A DNA stretch of 64,000 bases from Alectoria sarmentosa. Taxonomy: Eukaryota > Ascomycota > Lecanoromycetes > Lecanorales > Parmeliaceae. The stretch spans positions 310,001 through 374,000 of the forward strand of contig WOGZ01000002.1 of assembly GCA_009733775.1 (NCBI GenBank). Direction: 5' to 3'. Shown here piece after piece: positions 11,800 through 22,926 of the stretch (its first letter is position 1; the number at the start of each line of letters is the position of its first letter). The notes under the pieces were generated by a model. It ran no database searches. It was not told where the DNA came from and saw nothing but the letters and a program-made list of their open reading frames with translations. Both the position numbers and the translations under genes were made by a program.

Positions 11800-13368
11800 T
11801 TACTTTGCTACCGCCTCAATGATACACTCACTCTCCACGTCATCAGGCCGCCAAATCTTCACAATTCGAAGTCCCGCCCCATTCAACAGTTCCCGTGTCT
11901 GCTGCTCCGTCCGCTCCATTGTGCTGGAAGTCGCCATCATGTTGAAGTCTTGATGGATCATGAGCAAGCTGACTCGTTGGGTCGGAACAACCCATTGATT
12001 GATCAGGACCTTGCTATACGATGGATCCATAGCGGCTCGGATATTCTCAAGAATCTTATGGCAGAACCTATTGTTCCAGTTATGCAAGATGTCACGTAGA
12101 TAGTAAACTTGAGCATCTACGCCACAATTGAGGTTAGCATTTTATCTCGAAGCTTGCCGGTCACCCATCATGCCCATGAACGCAGAAAAGGCACAAACTT
12201 CACGCCCAGCTTGACTCAGCGCTTACCTTTCAGTGGCTGGGGATTAAAGAGATTGTAAGCCATGGACTCCACTCCGTCCAGAGTCTGATCTGATAGGAAC
12301 TGAGGAAGATCTTGATTTATGAAACGACCTGGCAGCCTCGGATATCGTTTCTTCAATGCAAGGCTTTCACGTCCCATACCGCCCCTAATATCAACAAAAA
12401 TGATAGACTCCGGGTCTTGCCGGGCGCCTTTGCTTATCTCTTCTTCCACAGGGAAAAAATCGAGCCAATCGGTTTGGCCTTGGTCGAGTCCGCTCATGTA
12501 GACGTGGAAAGATCTCTGGAAGTCTGGTCTGGTGGCTAGGAAGTTCATGAAGTGAAGGGTGGTATTGTGTGCTTTATGGAAAGCCGCGTTCATGAAATCG
12601 GTAGGATTGCGATAGTGGGTTTCCTTGAGAAATGCGGGAAGTTTGTTCCAGTTGGGGCTGAGGACATCGAAACTGGCAGTCGAGATTACATTGTCAGCAT
12701 TCCCGAACAGTGGATCTTCCCAACAGCGAGGCAAGAAGGACAGAAGACTGGCCTGGGAAGCAGTAGGTTTTACGAAAGAGATAACACGTACCAGAACTTT
12801 ACCCCAGCAGCCAGCCGTGGTATCAGAAAAGTTCTGGTCACCTTCGTGGGTATATAAGCCTCTTCGCCTGCCTCCCCGACCTCTCCCACAGCACCGACGG
12901 CGCCAAGCGAGCGAAGTAAGCGAGCTGCGGATTGTATCAGTCAGTAAGTAGTGTGGGAAGGCCGGCTGCGAGCACACCGAGTAGGACTCCATCGGCTCCC
13001 GTTGCTTTAATCAAGTCATCGAGCGTCTGTGGCTTCCCACTCTTCACTAAGATTCTGAACACATCCAGGTCAATGGCAATGCGAATGAAGACTTCTTCCA
13101 TGAACTGGCGGATCAAGTCATCAGTGTTAGCTATTGCGTTAGCCCGGGTGAGATTGAAGAGTTTCAGTCGGAAAGGGTTCCTCACCGAGAAGTAGACTCT
13201 TTCTGCAGTGTCACTGGGCTCTTCCATTGCCCGACTCAAATCACGCGCGGCGAGGCGTAACTTCTTGCGTGTGTCTGCATCTTGCTTGCTACCTGGAGAT
13301 AGGCTCTTGCCGAGACTGTCTATCTGTACCAGGAGTGATAAGACGTTGGGCTCTGTAGTGTCACCCAT
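11800..13368 (-). CDS. SAM-dependent O-methyltransferase (plant-COMT/sterigmatocystin type)
   Basis: Transfers a methyl group from S-adenosylmethionine to a hydroxyl of a small aromatic or polyketide-like substrate; cytosolic. Four exons, 12978..13368, 12792..12924, 12227..12672, 11800..12116, give 428 aa. The splices join the winged-helix N-domain (GVLLARLLRSLGAVG), the segment FDVLSPNWNKLPAFL and the catalytic C-domain. SAM motif I is VDIRGGMGRE (VDxGGGxG form, with R for the first G). The C-terminus holds VYYLRDILHNW, with the catalytic histidine expected there, and a conserved DFNMMA-like segment. ATG 13368 is chosen because no earlier in-frame ATG exists. Such enzymes often tailor secondary metabolites, but no synthase gene lies nearby, so the substrate is unknown. 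Confidence 0.88.
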
Positions 13369-14437
13369 GGTGGATAGATTGCCGAATTGCAGGTATGAGG
13401 ACGGAAGATGAATGCTGAGTTTATTCAAGAGAACCGAATTGCGTACTGCTTGAGGGGAGAGATGCGTTGTAGGAGAAGAGCGTTTCAGATTTTGGGATGT
13501 AACATAAATGGAATATCACATGAGCTCCATCATGGACGAGCATGGCAAGATAAACCGGGCGCAAAGGGAAGGAACAACGCGGACAAACTTCATCTTACTA
13601 AGCACGGCCATCGCAAGCCATTGATCATTTGTCTACAATAAATGCTGGGAAATCCAGGGCTCATCTATTCCCATTTCAATTTTGAATGAATTTAATGCAT
13701 AGGAAATGCAGGTGTAGAGTACAATCCCGAACATGGCGCTTCTTTGATCCTTGTCCGATAAGGCCGTTATAGCGGTCGATGATTGATCAGGCATTTTCTA
13801 GCTTCACACATGCAGTCAAACGGATCAAATGGCTGCCACTTAGGTCCGAACACCTCCACTTCGCAACCCCAATTATTAGTGTTACGCCTTGACTTGCACA
13901 ATGCCTCTTCCTCGCAGCGAGCACAGCTCATGAGCTGGATGTTTTCACGAATGCGTGTGATCGCCTGAACGGGGATCAACTGTTGATTGGATTCCCAGTG
14001 GAAACCCCGATTGCGTAGTTGAAAGCTCCCAGGTTACAATGAAGAGGCGGCTAGGCTACGAGGTTTGATATATATGGAGTCTCAAAGGAATGCCAACGGA
14101 GCGAGAGATAGATGGATGCAGTGATCCATTAGAAGTCCCTCATTGCATTGAAAACCTGACGTACTCTATCCTGCCTGTTTGGTCCAAAAGGAAGAGAAGA
14201 GCCATGTCGATATCCCAGAACCCAGTCAACGATTTCGTCTGACATTGCCGATCAAAGCAAACCAAACTGGCCGCAATTGAGTTCGAAAATAATCGAGAGT
14301 GCCTTGAGAGTTGAATGTCCAGTAACAGTAACAGTAACATCAAGCACACCACACAGTGCCTGGTCCAGACTTTGATCGTCTAGTTGCGGCTTGTCGTCAG
14401 GCTGATGCACAATCTGCGCTTCCCAAGCCATTAAATA
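13369..14437. other. gene-free stretch upstream of the O-methyltransferase
   Basis: About 1.07 kb with only short scattered frames. The proximal part must hold the O-methyltransferase promoter. No RNA gene or protein fragment was recognised. Confidence 0.45.
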
Positions 14438-15164
14438 GGGAGGTTTAGCATCGTTTACACAAGGATTTACACTTCCCAGACAGGCAACAAAAAAGTAATC
14501 TAACCATGATCGGCAATGTTTAGGGTGAAAACCATAAATTAGCGTCCGTCTTGTGAAAACGGTTTTACACAAAAGTGAGAATCGTTTACACAAGCCAAAC
14601 TGCCTAAATATGCAACTATTCAAAATTCGATTTACGGGGGTCTTGAAGTCTTCAGGGTCTCATTTGGGCTATCGACCTTAATTGATCGCAAAATCTCATA
14701 TCAGTCGACGACTCATTGTTGCATAACGGGATTACAACGCAATCATCAAAGATTAAAATTATACATTCATATGAGCGAAATTATAGAATAGAGTGTAACA
14801 ATTTCAATGATGTAAAAATTATCAAAATGCGATAGATAATTGTTTAATTATTTACATAAGAGATTTGCGTTGAGTTTATAGATTGCGACAAATTTTGAAT
14901 GTGTCTCGCGGCGCTGAAGCTTAATTCCGGGGGTCATTCGGGGCATTGAAGCCCGTGAGTCCTCAGACAGTCCTTAGAGAGTCCCCAAAGAGTCCCCTAA
15001 AGCCCCTAAAACTGACTCAATCGAAAGGATATTTTCATGTTTTTCAGCGTTGCCGTATCTGGTTACTATAGTCTTGAGTTAAAATTTCAAAATTGCCTAA
15101 TCGGATATAGTCGTAAAACTTAATGTTGTGTAAAATCCTTTGTGAAAAAGTTGCTAAACCTCCC
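14438..15164. mobile_element. MITE-like non-autonomous DNA transposon
   Basis: A 727 bp AT-rich element with imperfect terminal inverted repeats. The left end starts GGGAGGTTTAGCA. The reverse complement of the right end starts with the same 13 bases, and both continue into a related CACAA(A)GGATTT(T)ACAC segment, about 37 bp in all. A TA dinucleotide flanks each end (14436-14437 and 15165-15166), as expected of a Tc1/mariner-like target duplication. TTTACACAA-type motifs recur below both ends (14450s, 14550s, 14580s, 15130s). No transposase frame is present. Class and activity are inferred. Confidence 0.75.
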
Positions 15165-15858
15165 TAATATTTCCCGCGCATCCCATGCCAACGTTACCAT
15201 ATAAACAACAAAGAAACACCAACGAACGCGCCCGAGAACCCTAGACTAAGTAAATAATCTCACCTCCCTGCTAAATCAAGACTTTCTCTCCTCCCTTCCG
15301 TTCGCCTTGGTCCGAACTAACATTAACAAATGAAACGGATCTCGCGTCCAGAAGTACAAGCCCGCAGGATGCATCGGACATCAGACCCTCTGATCCCGGT
15401 CTATCAGCCCCCATCCCCCAAGAAGAATGGCAAACTTTTCTCGCAAGATTATTGTAAAATTTGGCTCGACGGGCGCGGTGGTGGAGGAAAGGAGAGGAAA
15501 GGAAAGGGAAGCGTGTATGATCGATTGATCGGTGGAGTGGGCTAGGCACCATTTATGGTTTGGGATTGTTTTTGGTCTGTCGCGATGGGGAGATAGGTAG
15601 GTAGGTAGGGGAGTAAGCTGTGCATAGCGATTAGCCTTTCCTTCTCACTGTATGAAAGTGAACATTGCAGTGTAGAGGTCAGAGATTCTACCTCGGTTGC
15701 TTGCTTGCTTTCTGGGAATGTTGGAAGTTTGCGATAGGTTGAATTGTGACAGGTTGCAGATCTAGTACTGTCTGAATAAAGGGAACGCTTCACACGTGGA
15801 CATTTGAACTCATGCTACCCTCTCTTGAACAGAAGCACCGCATACTTGACGCCCACCA
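15165..15858. other. gene-free stretch with tetranucleotide repeat
   Basis: About 700 bp between the MITE-like element and the fusion pseudogene. A short taggtaggtagg array is seen at about 15595-15610. Nothing else is recognised. Confidence 0.4.
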
Positions 15859-18800
15859 CTACCTCTCCTCTATGCACATCTCCAGAATCTCCAGCACCTG
15901 CTCCTTTCGTGTCAAAGGAATCGGATTGGTCTTGCACCATCGATCGTCCAAACTCCCCACGGCCAAGCTCTCGAACCTGTCTCTCGCGATCCCCACTTCG
16001 TCCAGCGTCCTGGGCATCCCCAAGGCCTTGAAGAGCGCATCCAGTGCATCGCCCAAGTCCGACTTCTCCCTCTCCACACCTGCACTTCTCAATACGCTAA
16101 TCACGGCCTCCTCGCTCCACAGAATGTCCAGAACCCGCCGCTACTGCTCGGCATTGACTCGCTCGTTGTACTTGCATACGGCGGTAACAACACGCAACTC
16201 GTCTCCCCGTGCCCCGCTCCCAGCGGGCCCAGCTGGTGCCCGATCCCGTGACTCGCCCCCATAGGCACTCGGTTCAGCGGTGCGGAAATGGCATCGATCG
16301 CGCCCAGTTGGCACGCCAATCGCGATGCCAAATCATTGGGATTCATCTTCGTAGTCAATAAACCTGGTAACAGCCGTCTCAATCCCTTCTCAGCAATCGC
16401 ATCGCCCTCTGCGCTCGCTTTGATCGAGCAGATACTCTTTACACAGTGATCCACCACCCTGATCCCCGTACTTAGCCAAATGTGCAGAGGCGTAGTAGTG
16501 GTGAGCTGGGGAGAGAGGATGATGAGGCGCGGCCCGACGGTGGGATGCTGAAAGGAGTGCTTATGATGTGTGATGTCATTTGTGGCGCCCGCCAAGGGCG
16601 TATATTCACCTGCGGAAAGAGAGGTCGGGATGCATATTATGGAGACCGTGGCGGGAAAGAGTGGGTTACGCAGGGTAGGGCTATCGAAGTAGAGAGTTTC
16701 GAGTTCATCGAGGGTTGTGGCGTTGTTGGCGAGTGCCTGTCACGTTCAGCGATCCTATCGTGAGACTGGGAAGGGTTGACTCACCAGGGCGACAACCTTA
16801 GCAGTATCAGTCAGGCTTCCTCCACCCAGCGTCACGAGACAATTTGCATTTGCATCTTTAGCCTCCTGAACAATCTGGAGAATGTCGGAGTAGTAAGTGT
16901 GTGGCTTGACACCACGTCTGATCCCGACGACGCTATCTTCGCCTAATCGTTTGTTTATGGCGTGACGAAGGCTCGATAAGTCGTCAGTCTTCTTGCTCAA
17001 AGTACCTGAAGCTAGGATGTAGACGCGCGTGGCATGGAATGTCTCGTCGATGTGTTTTGCGCAAGCCTCGGTATAGGGAATGTTATAAGATATGTAGGGA
17101 GATGGGTGGGGAGTTTTGGCTGGTGGAAAGGCCTCCACGAAGATCTCGCCGGACGGGGGATCGTCTGGGTGCTTCCTTTCCTCACGTTGATCGTGTGATA
17201 CATCATGATAGGGAATTCCGTTGACAGCACTGATAGCTTTTGTTATCTCTTTTACGCCATCGAGGGATTGGTGTGAATAGGTCTTGGCCGAGGCCGTGTG
17301 GATATTCTCTCTAGTGTCGAGCGGCTGTTCTGCACACGCTGGAGATTCTAGAACAGGAGTCATGGCTCCTGCTACTGCTGTCGCTGTGGGCTCTGATTGA
17401 TCAATTGTTGGTACTGCTGGCTTTTCCTTCTCGCTGGCAGTCGTTTCTACTGTCGGGAGCTCGTTCTTGCCATGTTTCAGCGCGGTTAGGGAATCTGCAA
17501 TTGGAAGATCTGCTTGGCCTATGCTCGATGCGGCTTTCGTGGCTTCGCCGATATCGGTAGGGTTCGATCCGTCTACCTTGTCGGTACTGAATGCCTCTAT
17601 TGTCTCGTCGTCGTCTCCCACATCGGCCCACCGTATCCTTTGGCCGAAACTTCCAGCAGATTCTTTTTTCTCTCCGTCACCGTTAGGTATCGTATCCAGA
17701 TCCTCAACTTCGCCTGGGCCAGCCACGGTGTCCATAAATCGACTCACATCCATCTCTATAAATTCTTCCAGGCCCATCTCGGCAAGTTTCACGATATCAC
17801 TTGACCTCTCCCCACCAAACAATCCCCTCACATTCTCCTCAAATTTTTCTTTAACCAGTCCAGGCGTATCATCGCGCCACGGGTGGCCTGTTGGATACTC
17901 AACCAGCACTTCCTCCAACACCTCCTCGCCCGTCAACGTCATAAGCAAAGCGTTAGCTCCACTACGCTTCTGCGGATTATGATAATCAGCGGTCATTTGC
18001 TCGTCTTCGATCATATCGATCTTTGCTCAGAGTGTATCTACGCGTGGATCTGTCGCCCAAGACGAGTAATCGTCGTAATCTGCGGAGGTGATCATACTAC
18101 CTTTAAGTAACACGACGGCGATCATGTATTGCATTCAATGGTCGCGATCTGCAGCGTTGTGGAGTGCGCCCTGCTTATTGATAATGATCATAGCCGGCTT
18201 CTGCGTCCGCACTCTCACACGACTAACAGCCTCCTCAATTCCCACGTTCAAAGGTGGATGTCTTGCACGCAGCTGCCTCGATAGAAACAGCGCCGCCTCG
18301 ACAGCGCTTGCGGCGTGACCTTCTGCAGCGTGAATTTTGAAGAACACAGTCTCAATTACATTGGTCCCAAAAGGCTTTGGCAGCTGGAATTCTCTCCCCT
18401 GCATAAGCGTCGTATACAACCCCCATTTAGGGTTTGAAAGGACAGTCGGCGCAACCGGGCTGTCCTTTCTTCGCGAGAAGGGCAAGATGAACAGCGCGCA
18501 TGCAGGCGTCGCCTGCGGCCCAGCCTTTGCGGGGGCCGGTGTTGGGGGATTGACGGTATATGCGAAGGGGCCCCGCGTCGATGAAAGAATGGGAGAGAGC
18601 AGAGAGGGTTTGCTGTTCGGTGCAGTTGAGAAGATAACAGACTACGGCTGTGGAAGCGACACGGACTAGAATGGTATGGTCAAGTCCAACCTTGTTGAAG
18701 GCGTTGCGGATTTGGAAACAGCCTTGGATTTCGTAAGCTTTGATCAAGGCCGAGAGTACGGCGCGCATGTTTAGCGCTGGCAACAACGTGGTACGAGCAA

Positions 18801-19263
18801 TTTGGTTGATGTAGTCTGCGACCGCGAGGATGGCGCCAACGTTATCTACGTCTTTGAGTCAGCACGCTGGTTGCCTTTCTGCGAAACTGACAATTTTCTG
18901 ACCGGAAGGATGTCCCCATTCAACGCCTGGAAATGCATCATTGTGATCCAGATACCGTATCAGACTTCCCAAATCAAAAGCTCCTTTCATGGGATATAGT
19001 TCGTGTGACGTCCCAGGGAGTCTGAATCCATTAGGCACTTGGGTTCCTGGCACAATAGGTCCGATGACTAGACGGGCCTCGGGGCTCTGTTTCAAGGTTT
19101 CAAAAGCACAACCCAAGGCGTCGAGGAGCGCTATCTTTGCCCGCTCGAACGCTTTTGGGCTACAAATTTCATAATTGAACACGTATGAGGTTATGTCCAC
19201 GAGGATCTGGTCATAGGGGTGGCTGGTATTGTCATCTGCTGTGGTGGCAGTGAGCGGAGTCAT
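15859..19263 (-). pseudogene. broken fusion gene: MmgE/PrpD domain + iron-containing alcohol dehydrogenase
   Basis: Starts at ATG 19263. A 57 bp intron (18846..18902) and a second intron (16737..16784) have good signals. The N-terminal half matches MmgE/PrpD (2-methylcitrate dehydratase/aconitate decarboxylase fold): ALLDALGCAFE, PGVEWGHPS, ADRDH, YPTGHPWRD. A ~180-residue polar linker follows in the same open frame (16755-18014). It leads into an iron-type alcohol dehydrogenase of the maleylacetate-reductase kind with VTLGGGSLTD and the metal-site region SHGIGHQLG...GHGE. Lesions: a +1 frameshift near 18453, TGA at 18135-18137, TGA at 18027-18029 where Arg is expected, a -1 frameshift near 16182, and TAG at 16141-16143. 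The continuous linker indicates a true fused protein before decay. Confidence 0.82.
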
Positions 19264-20746
19264 GGTTCATAGGCGGGCAAGCTTGATTTTTTTTTGATAT
19301 TTTAAGCGTGGGAAAGATTTGATTGAGATGTGGATTTGATCTGATCAGTCAGATACATCACGACAGGGACTTGCTCGGGCAAAATTTTGTGTAAAAATAT
19401 TTTACGCATTTTTTATACTGACGTTTTATTTTATAATCGTGACTTGAAGATATTTGATGCTTAACGGGATAACGGGGTGTACCCCGAAACCCGGCTCCGA
19501 GGCGAGGTCGAGACGCGATCTAACAACTTATTTCACAGGGGTCATTTGGGGGTATCCCAGGGCTAACGGGCTAAACGGTCACGCCCTGAGACCCCGGCTC
19601 CGAGGTAAGGTCGGTGAGGAATCTAACCAAGGTTCCCCCCCTAGCCCCCACCCACCATAAATCCCCGACGGGATATCGAATACCTTTTCATCTTGATACA
19701 GTAAGTAGATTTCAACTAGCGAATATAACCAATCTGTACTAAATCGAATGGCCGTGTGTTTCTATTGAATAACATCGGTTTATTTCGGGTACGGCAGTAT
19801 ACCTGCTCACAAGTATATGTTGTACTTCAGCGGATCCGCTGAGCCGACTGGCTAGGTAATTATGCCCGTTGCCCCCCACCCCCCCCGTAAACATATCTGG
19901 AAGGACTCCTTTTGCTTCAAGTATGCATCTCTTCCAGAACCCGGTCTATTGTTGAATATGAAGTACACATCTCGGGAAGAACTCGATCTATACGTACCGA
20001 TTACTTAACGAGCTGGCAAGCTGAGTGCATGGTAGGGTTAGTCTTGCTATTACTATCGCTAGTCTGTAGCTGGCAGACCGGCTGACCAGCTGATGCCTTC
20101 TCGGTCACCTTGTTTGGAATTATTTGCAGGCTTCGGAGCCACTAGAGCTGCCTATTAAGGAGAAGCATTCAGTATTTCTAGGTCAGCTCCGTCACTGAAA
20201 AATTTATCGGATTCATTGGTTACGTCCCTCTCCATTCATCGGTCGTAGCCAGAGTCAGAGTCGGAGACTGCCTCAAAATGCATGACAAAGTCCGCGGTCC
20301 GCATTTTGAGAGTCTAGAATATGTGTTCTTTTGTATCATCAGCAGCAGGAGCAGGAGCAGGAGCATTTGACGGCGACTAGAACACGAACCAGTCCAGCTC
20401 GACGATTGTGGAATTTTCTTCCTTCGAGTATGAATGATGAGTAGCTCTCAATCTGGTCGTGCTATGCAAAAAGGCTAATCCTGTTGGCCATCACTTCTGC
20501 GCCAAAGCCAATATCTTCAATGGCTTTACGTTTCTCGATATTATACATCCAAGTTATGCACATAGCTATTCAACTATCATGAGCCATTGCACTGGCTGGC
20601 CACGACGAAAATCTGATCGTGGTGACTACCAAGCCTCGAACCATTCATTGATATAACTGTTCACTAACCGTCATCGTTCTACGTACTTAGTCATGGGAAG
20701 GACCGAGTGACCCGCCTCACTCCCGAAATTCGAGTGCCCACAGGAA
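19264..20746. other. gene-free region with GC-rich direct repeats
   Basis: 1.48 kb without a gene. An AT-rich strip (19385-19445) contains ttttgtgtaaaa, the same motif as in the MITE-like element. The GC-rich repeat is listed separately. A gcaggagcaggagca run lies near 20340-20366. Confidence 0.45.
19460..19665. repeat. two-copy ~99 bp GC-rich direct repeat
   Basis: CCCGGCTCCGAGG at about 19492 recurs at about 19591. Each copy is followed by (c/t)(g/a)AGGTCG and then (g/a)atctaac, and preceded by a taacggg block. A segment between them, ggggtcatttgggg, resembles ggggtcattcgggg at about 14930 inside the MITE-like element. Confidence 0.6.
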
Positions 20747-21300
20747 TTGGATGAATGTACTCATCGTCAGTGGTCACGCGACATGACCCAAATTCCTTCA
20801 ACCTTCCATACCGTCGTAGATCTTACCGTCCCCCAAGATTTCGGTATCGACAATGTCTATATCCTTAGTCTACCGGTCGCCACATACATGATTGTACTTG
20901 GTCTGGGCCCGCTGTGTCTCCCACCTTGTTCAGAACAGAATGGACGTTGCGTCATCTATCTAGCCTCCTTTTCGCTTTTCGATGTTCACAGTACTCACTG
21001 CCGACCGTGCGCTTGCACCAGATATCTCGTGTCTGGCTGCTCTCACATTTCCCTTGTGGTACAGCGGGTTCGGCTGGACCTGCACTGCACTCGGAGCTGG
21101 CACCGTCAGCGATGTGTTTGCTCCTGAGCGCCGCGGTAGGGCGCAAGCAGCAGGCCGTGTCTGTACGGTCATGGGGTTTAAGCTTCATGTTGGGCTGGGG
21201 TATGGCTGGTAAGAAACGCGCTTCCTCTGAATGCCGTTATAGCATTATGCTAGCTTTTTTTTTATAGAGAAAACTCCACATTACTGGTTTTTCCGCGTGT
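20747..21300 (+). pseudogene. decayed MFS transporter fragment
   Basis: Pieces of a DHA1-type fungal MFS protein appear in order but in three different frames. One frame has YILSLPVATYMIVLGLGP and GRCVIYLASFSLF (~20850-20985). A second has FTVLTADRALAPDISCLAAL (~20983 on). A third has CGTAGSAGPAL. A return to the second gives GAGTVSDVFAPERRGRA (helix 4-5 region). At least three frameshifts separate motifs that are contiguous in the family. Neither the N-terminal start nor the last six helices is found, so the copy is both truncated and frameshifted. Confidence 0.75.
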
Positions 21301-22926
21301 TTTTGCGCCGCCTATTCCTTCTCTCCCGTATGTCTAGAGTTCATGGTCGAGGAAATCTAGCGTTGAGTCTCGGGCTTCTGCTGGAAGGAAAGGATCCCAA
21401 AATCTACGGCATAGCACTCAACTCCTCCAGCCGTCTCGCTCTGGAAAACGATGAATTTAGAATGAGTATTGCGAATATCTAAAGGGATACTTGATATGGC
21501 TCGCCACCGCTGTTCTCGAATCGATATTCCATTTGCTTGATGTGAAAGTCATTCCAGACAATGCTTTGAGACAGATGATATGTTGACACCTTCATTCGTC
21601 TTCCGAAGTTGGAGACAGAGTGTCCTATGGGTGTCTGGCTGCTAAGCGCAGACATCCTCGAACCTTGACTTTCTAGCCTGGGTGCTGTTAACATCTGAAT
21701 TCCCATATTGAACTTTTCACCGTGCAATAGCGAATCTTTCGATCTTGCGGTACTTTGATTATCATACTAACCTCGTTGAGTATAACGTTGAAATGAACGT
21801 CGTTACTAAGGTATAAGAATCGTTTTCGCTATACGTCTTCTAGATTTAACACCACTCTCTTTTGATTAATCAAATATTAAATATTGTAACGAACGATCCT
21901 TTAAGAAAACGATAACGCTGTCAAGGATATACACCAACTCCCCTCATCCCCTCATCCCCTTTCATCCCTCCCTCCATCCCCCCCCCAGACCCTTCCACTC
22001 CTCTCCTCTCCTCTCCTCGATAGCCTGAACACTCCACCCATTCATCGTCCTGATAATCCGTCCCGATCGATACATCTACCCACCCCACCGCCACCGAATA
22101 ATAATAATATATCCAAATCTCGATCCCACACACATACATGACTTTGCTCGCTCGCTCGCTCTCTTGGCTAGTTCAGCTCCATCTCTATCTCTGTCTCTAT
22201 TCTCTATCTCCATCTTCTGTAAAGCATCCACCCACTCACTCACTCATCCACTCACTCTGCATGCACGCACGCACGCATGCACGCATGCACGCACGCGAGG
22301 GCGGAGAACGGCTGGCGGAAAACCGCTGATTGACGTCGTAGCTAGGAAAGGGGGCGATTGATCGATTGGAAGCGAGGGATTTTCATGCTTGTTGTATGGT
22401 ATCGTTGAGACGGTGAGGAAGGAGAAGAGAAAAAAAAATGGGGGGGGGGGGGGGGGGGGGGGCTAGCGGTCGCTATTGGGTCGTCCGGGAACGAGGTACG
22501 ACGCGTTTCCCATTTCGATGTCTCGTCATGGTGTCAGATGTACAATGGGGGTTTGTGCGAGCGGATGCTTTCAAAGCACGCAATGAGAGCCTCTCAGATA
22601 TGTAGACTACTTGCTACGCATTCGGGCAAGTGTGAATTGGGTCCAGAGTAACGTGGAAGGCGACGATGTTTTTGCTTCATCATCGTCGTTGCGACTCTTT
22701 GCGTTATTTGGTTAGATCTGCCTACGTACTATGTACAAGATGATGGAACTCCAGGACCAGGAGCCAGGGATCGTGATCTAATTCAAACGGAATGGAAATC
22801 CGCGACAGCAAAAACTTTTCGTGCCAAAATTTCAATTTATTATTACAGGCGTCCAGGCAACGATTTTGCCCCCGCAACCAGGACAGTATGTCCGGTCTGT
22901 TAATGTATCGTGCTTTGTTTGTCTTT
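21301..22926. other. gene-free region rich in simple repeats
   Basis: 1.6 kb with cct/ctc tracts (21940-22020), a ctcgctcgct run (22146-22164), a gcacgcatgc array (22261-22297) and a 23 bp G run. No gene supported. Confidence 0.5.
22440..22462. repeat. poly-G homopolymer, 23 bp
   Basis: An uninterrupted G run directly after an A-rich run on the plus strand. G-quadruplex prone. The length may be inexact because such runs sequence badly. Confidence 0.8.
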
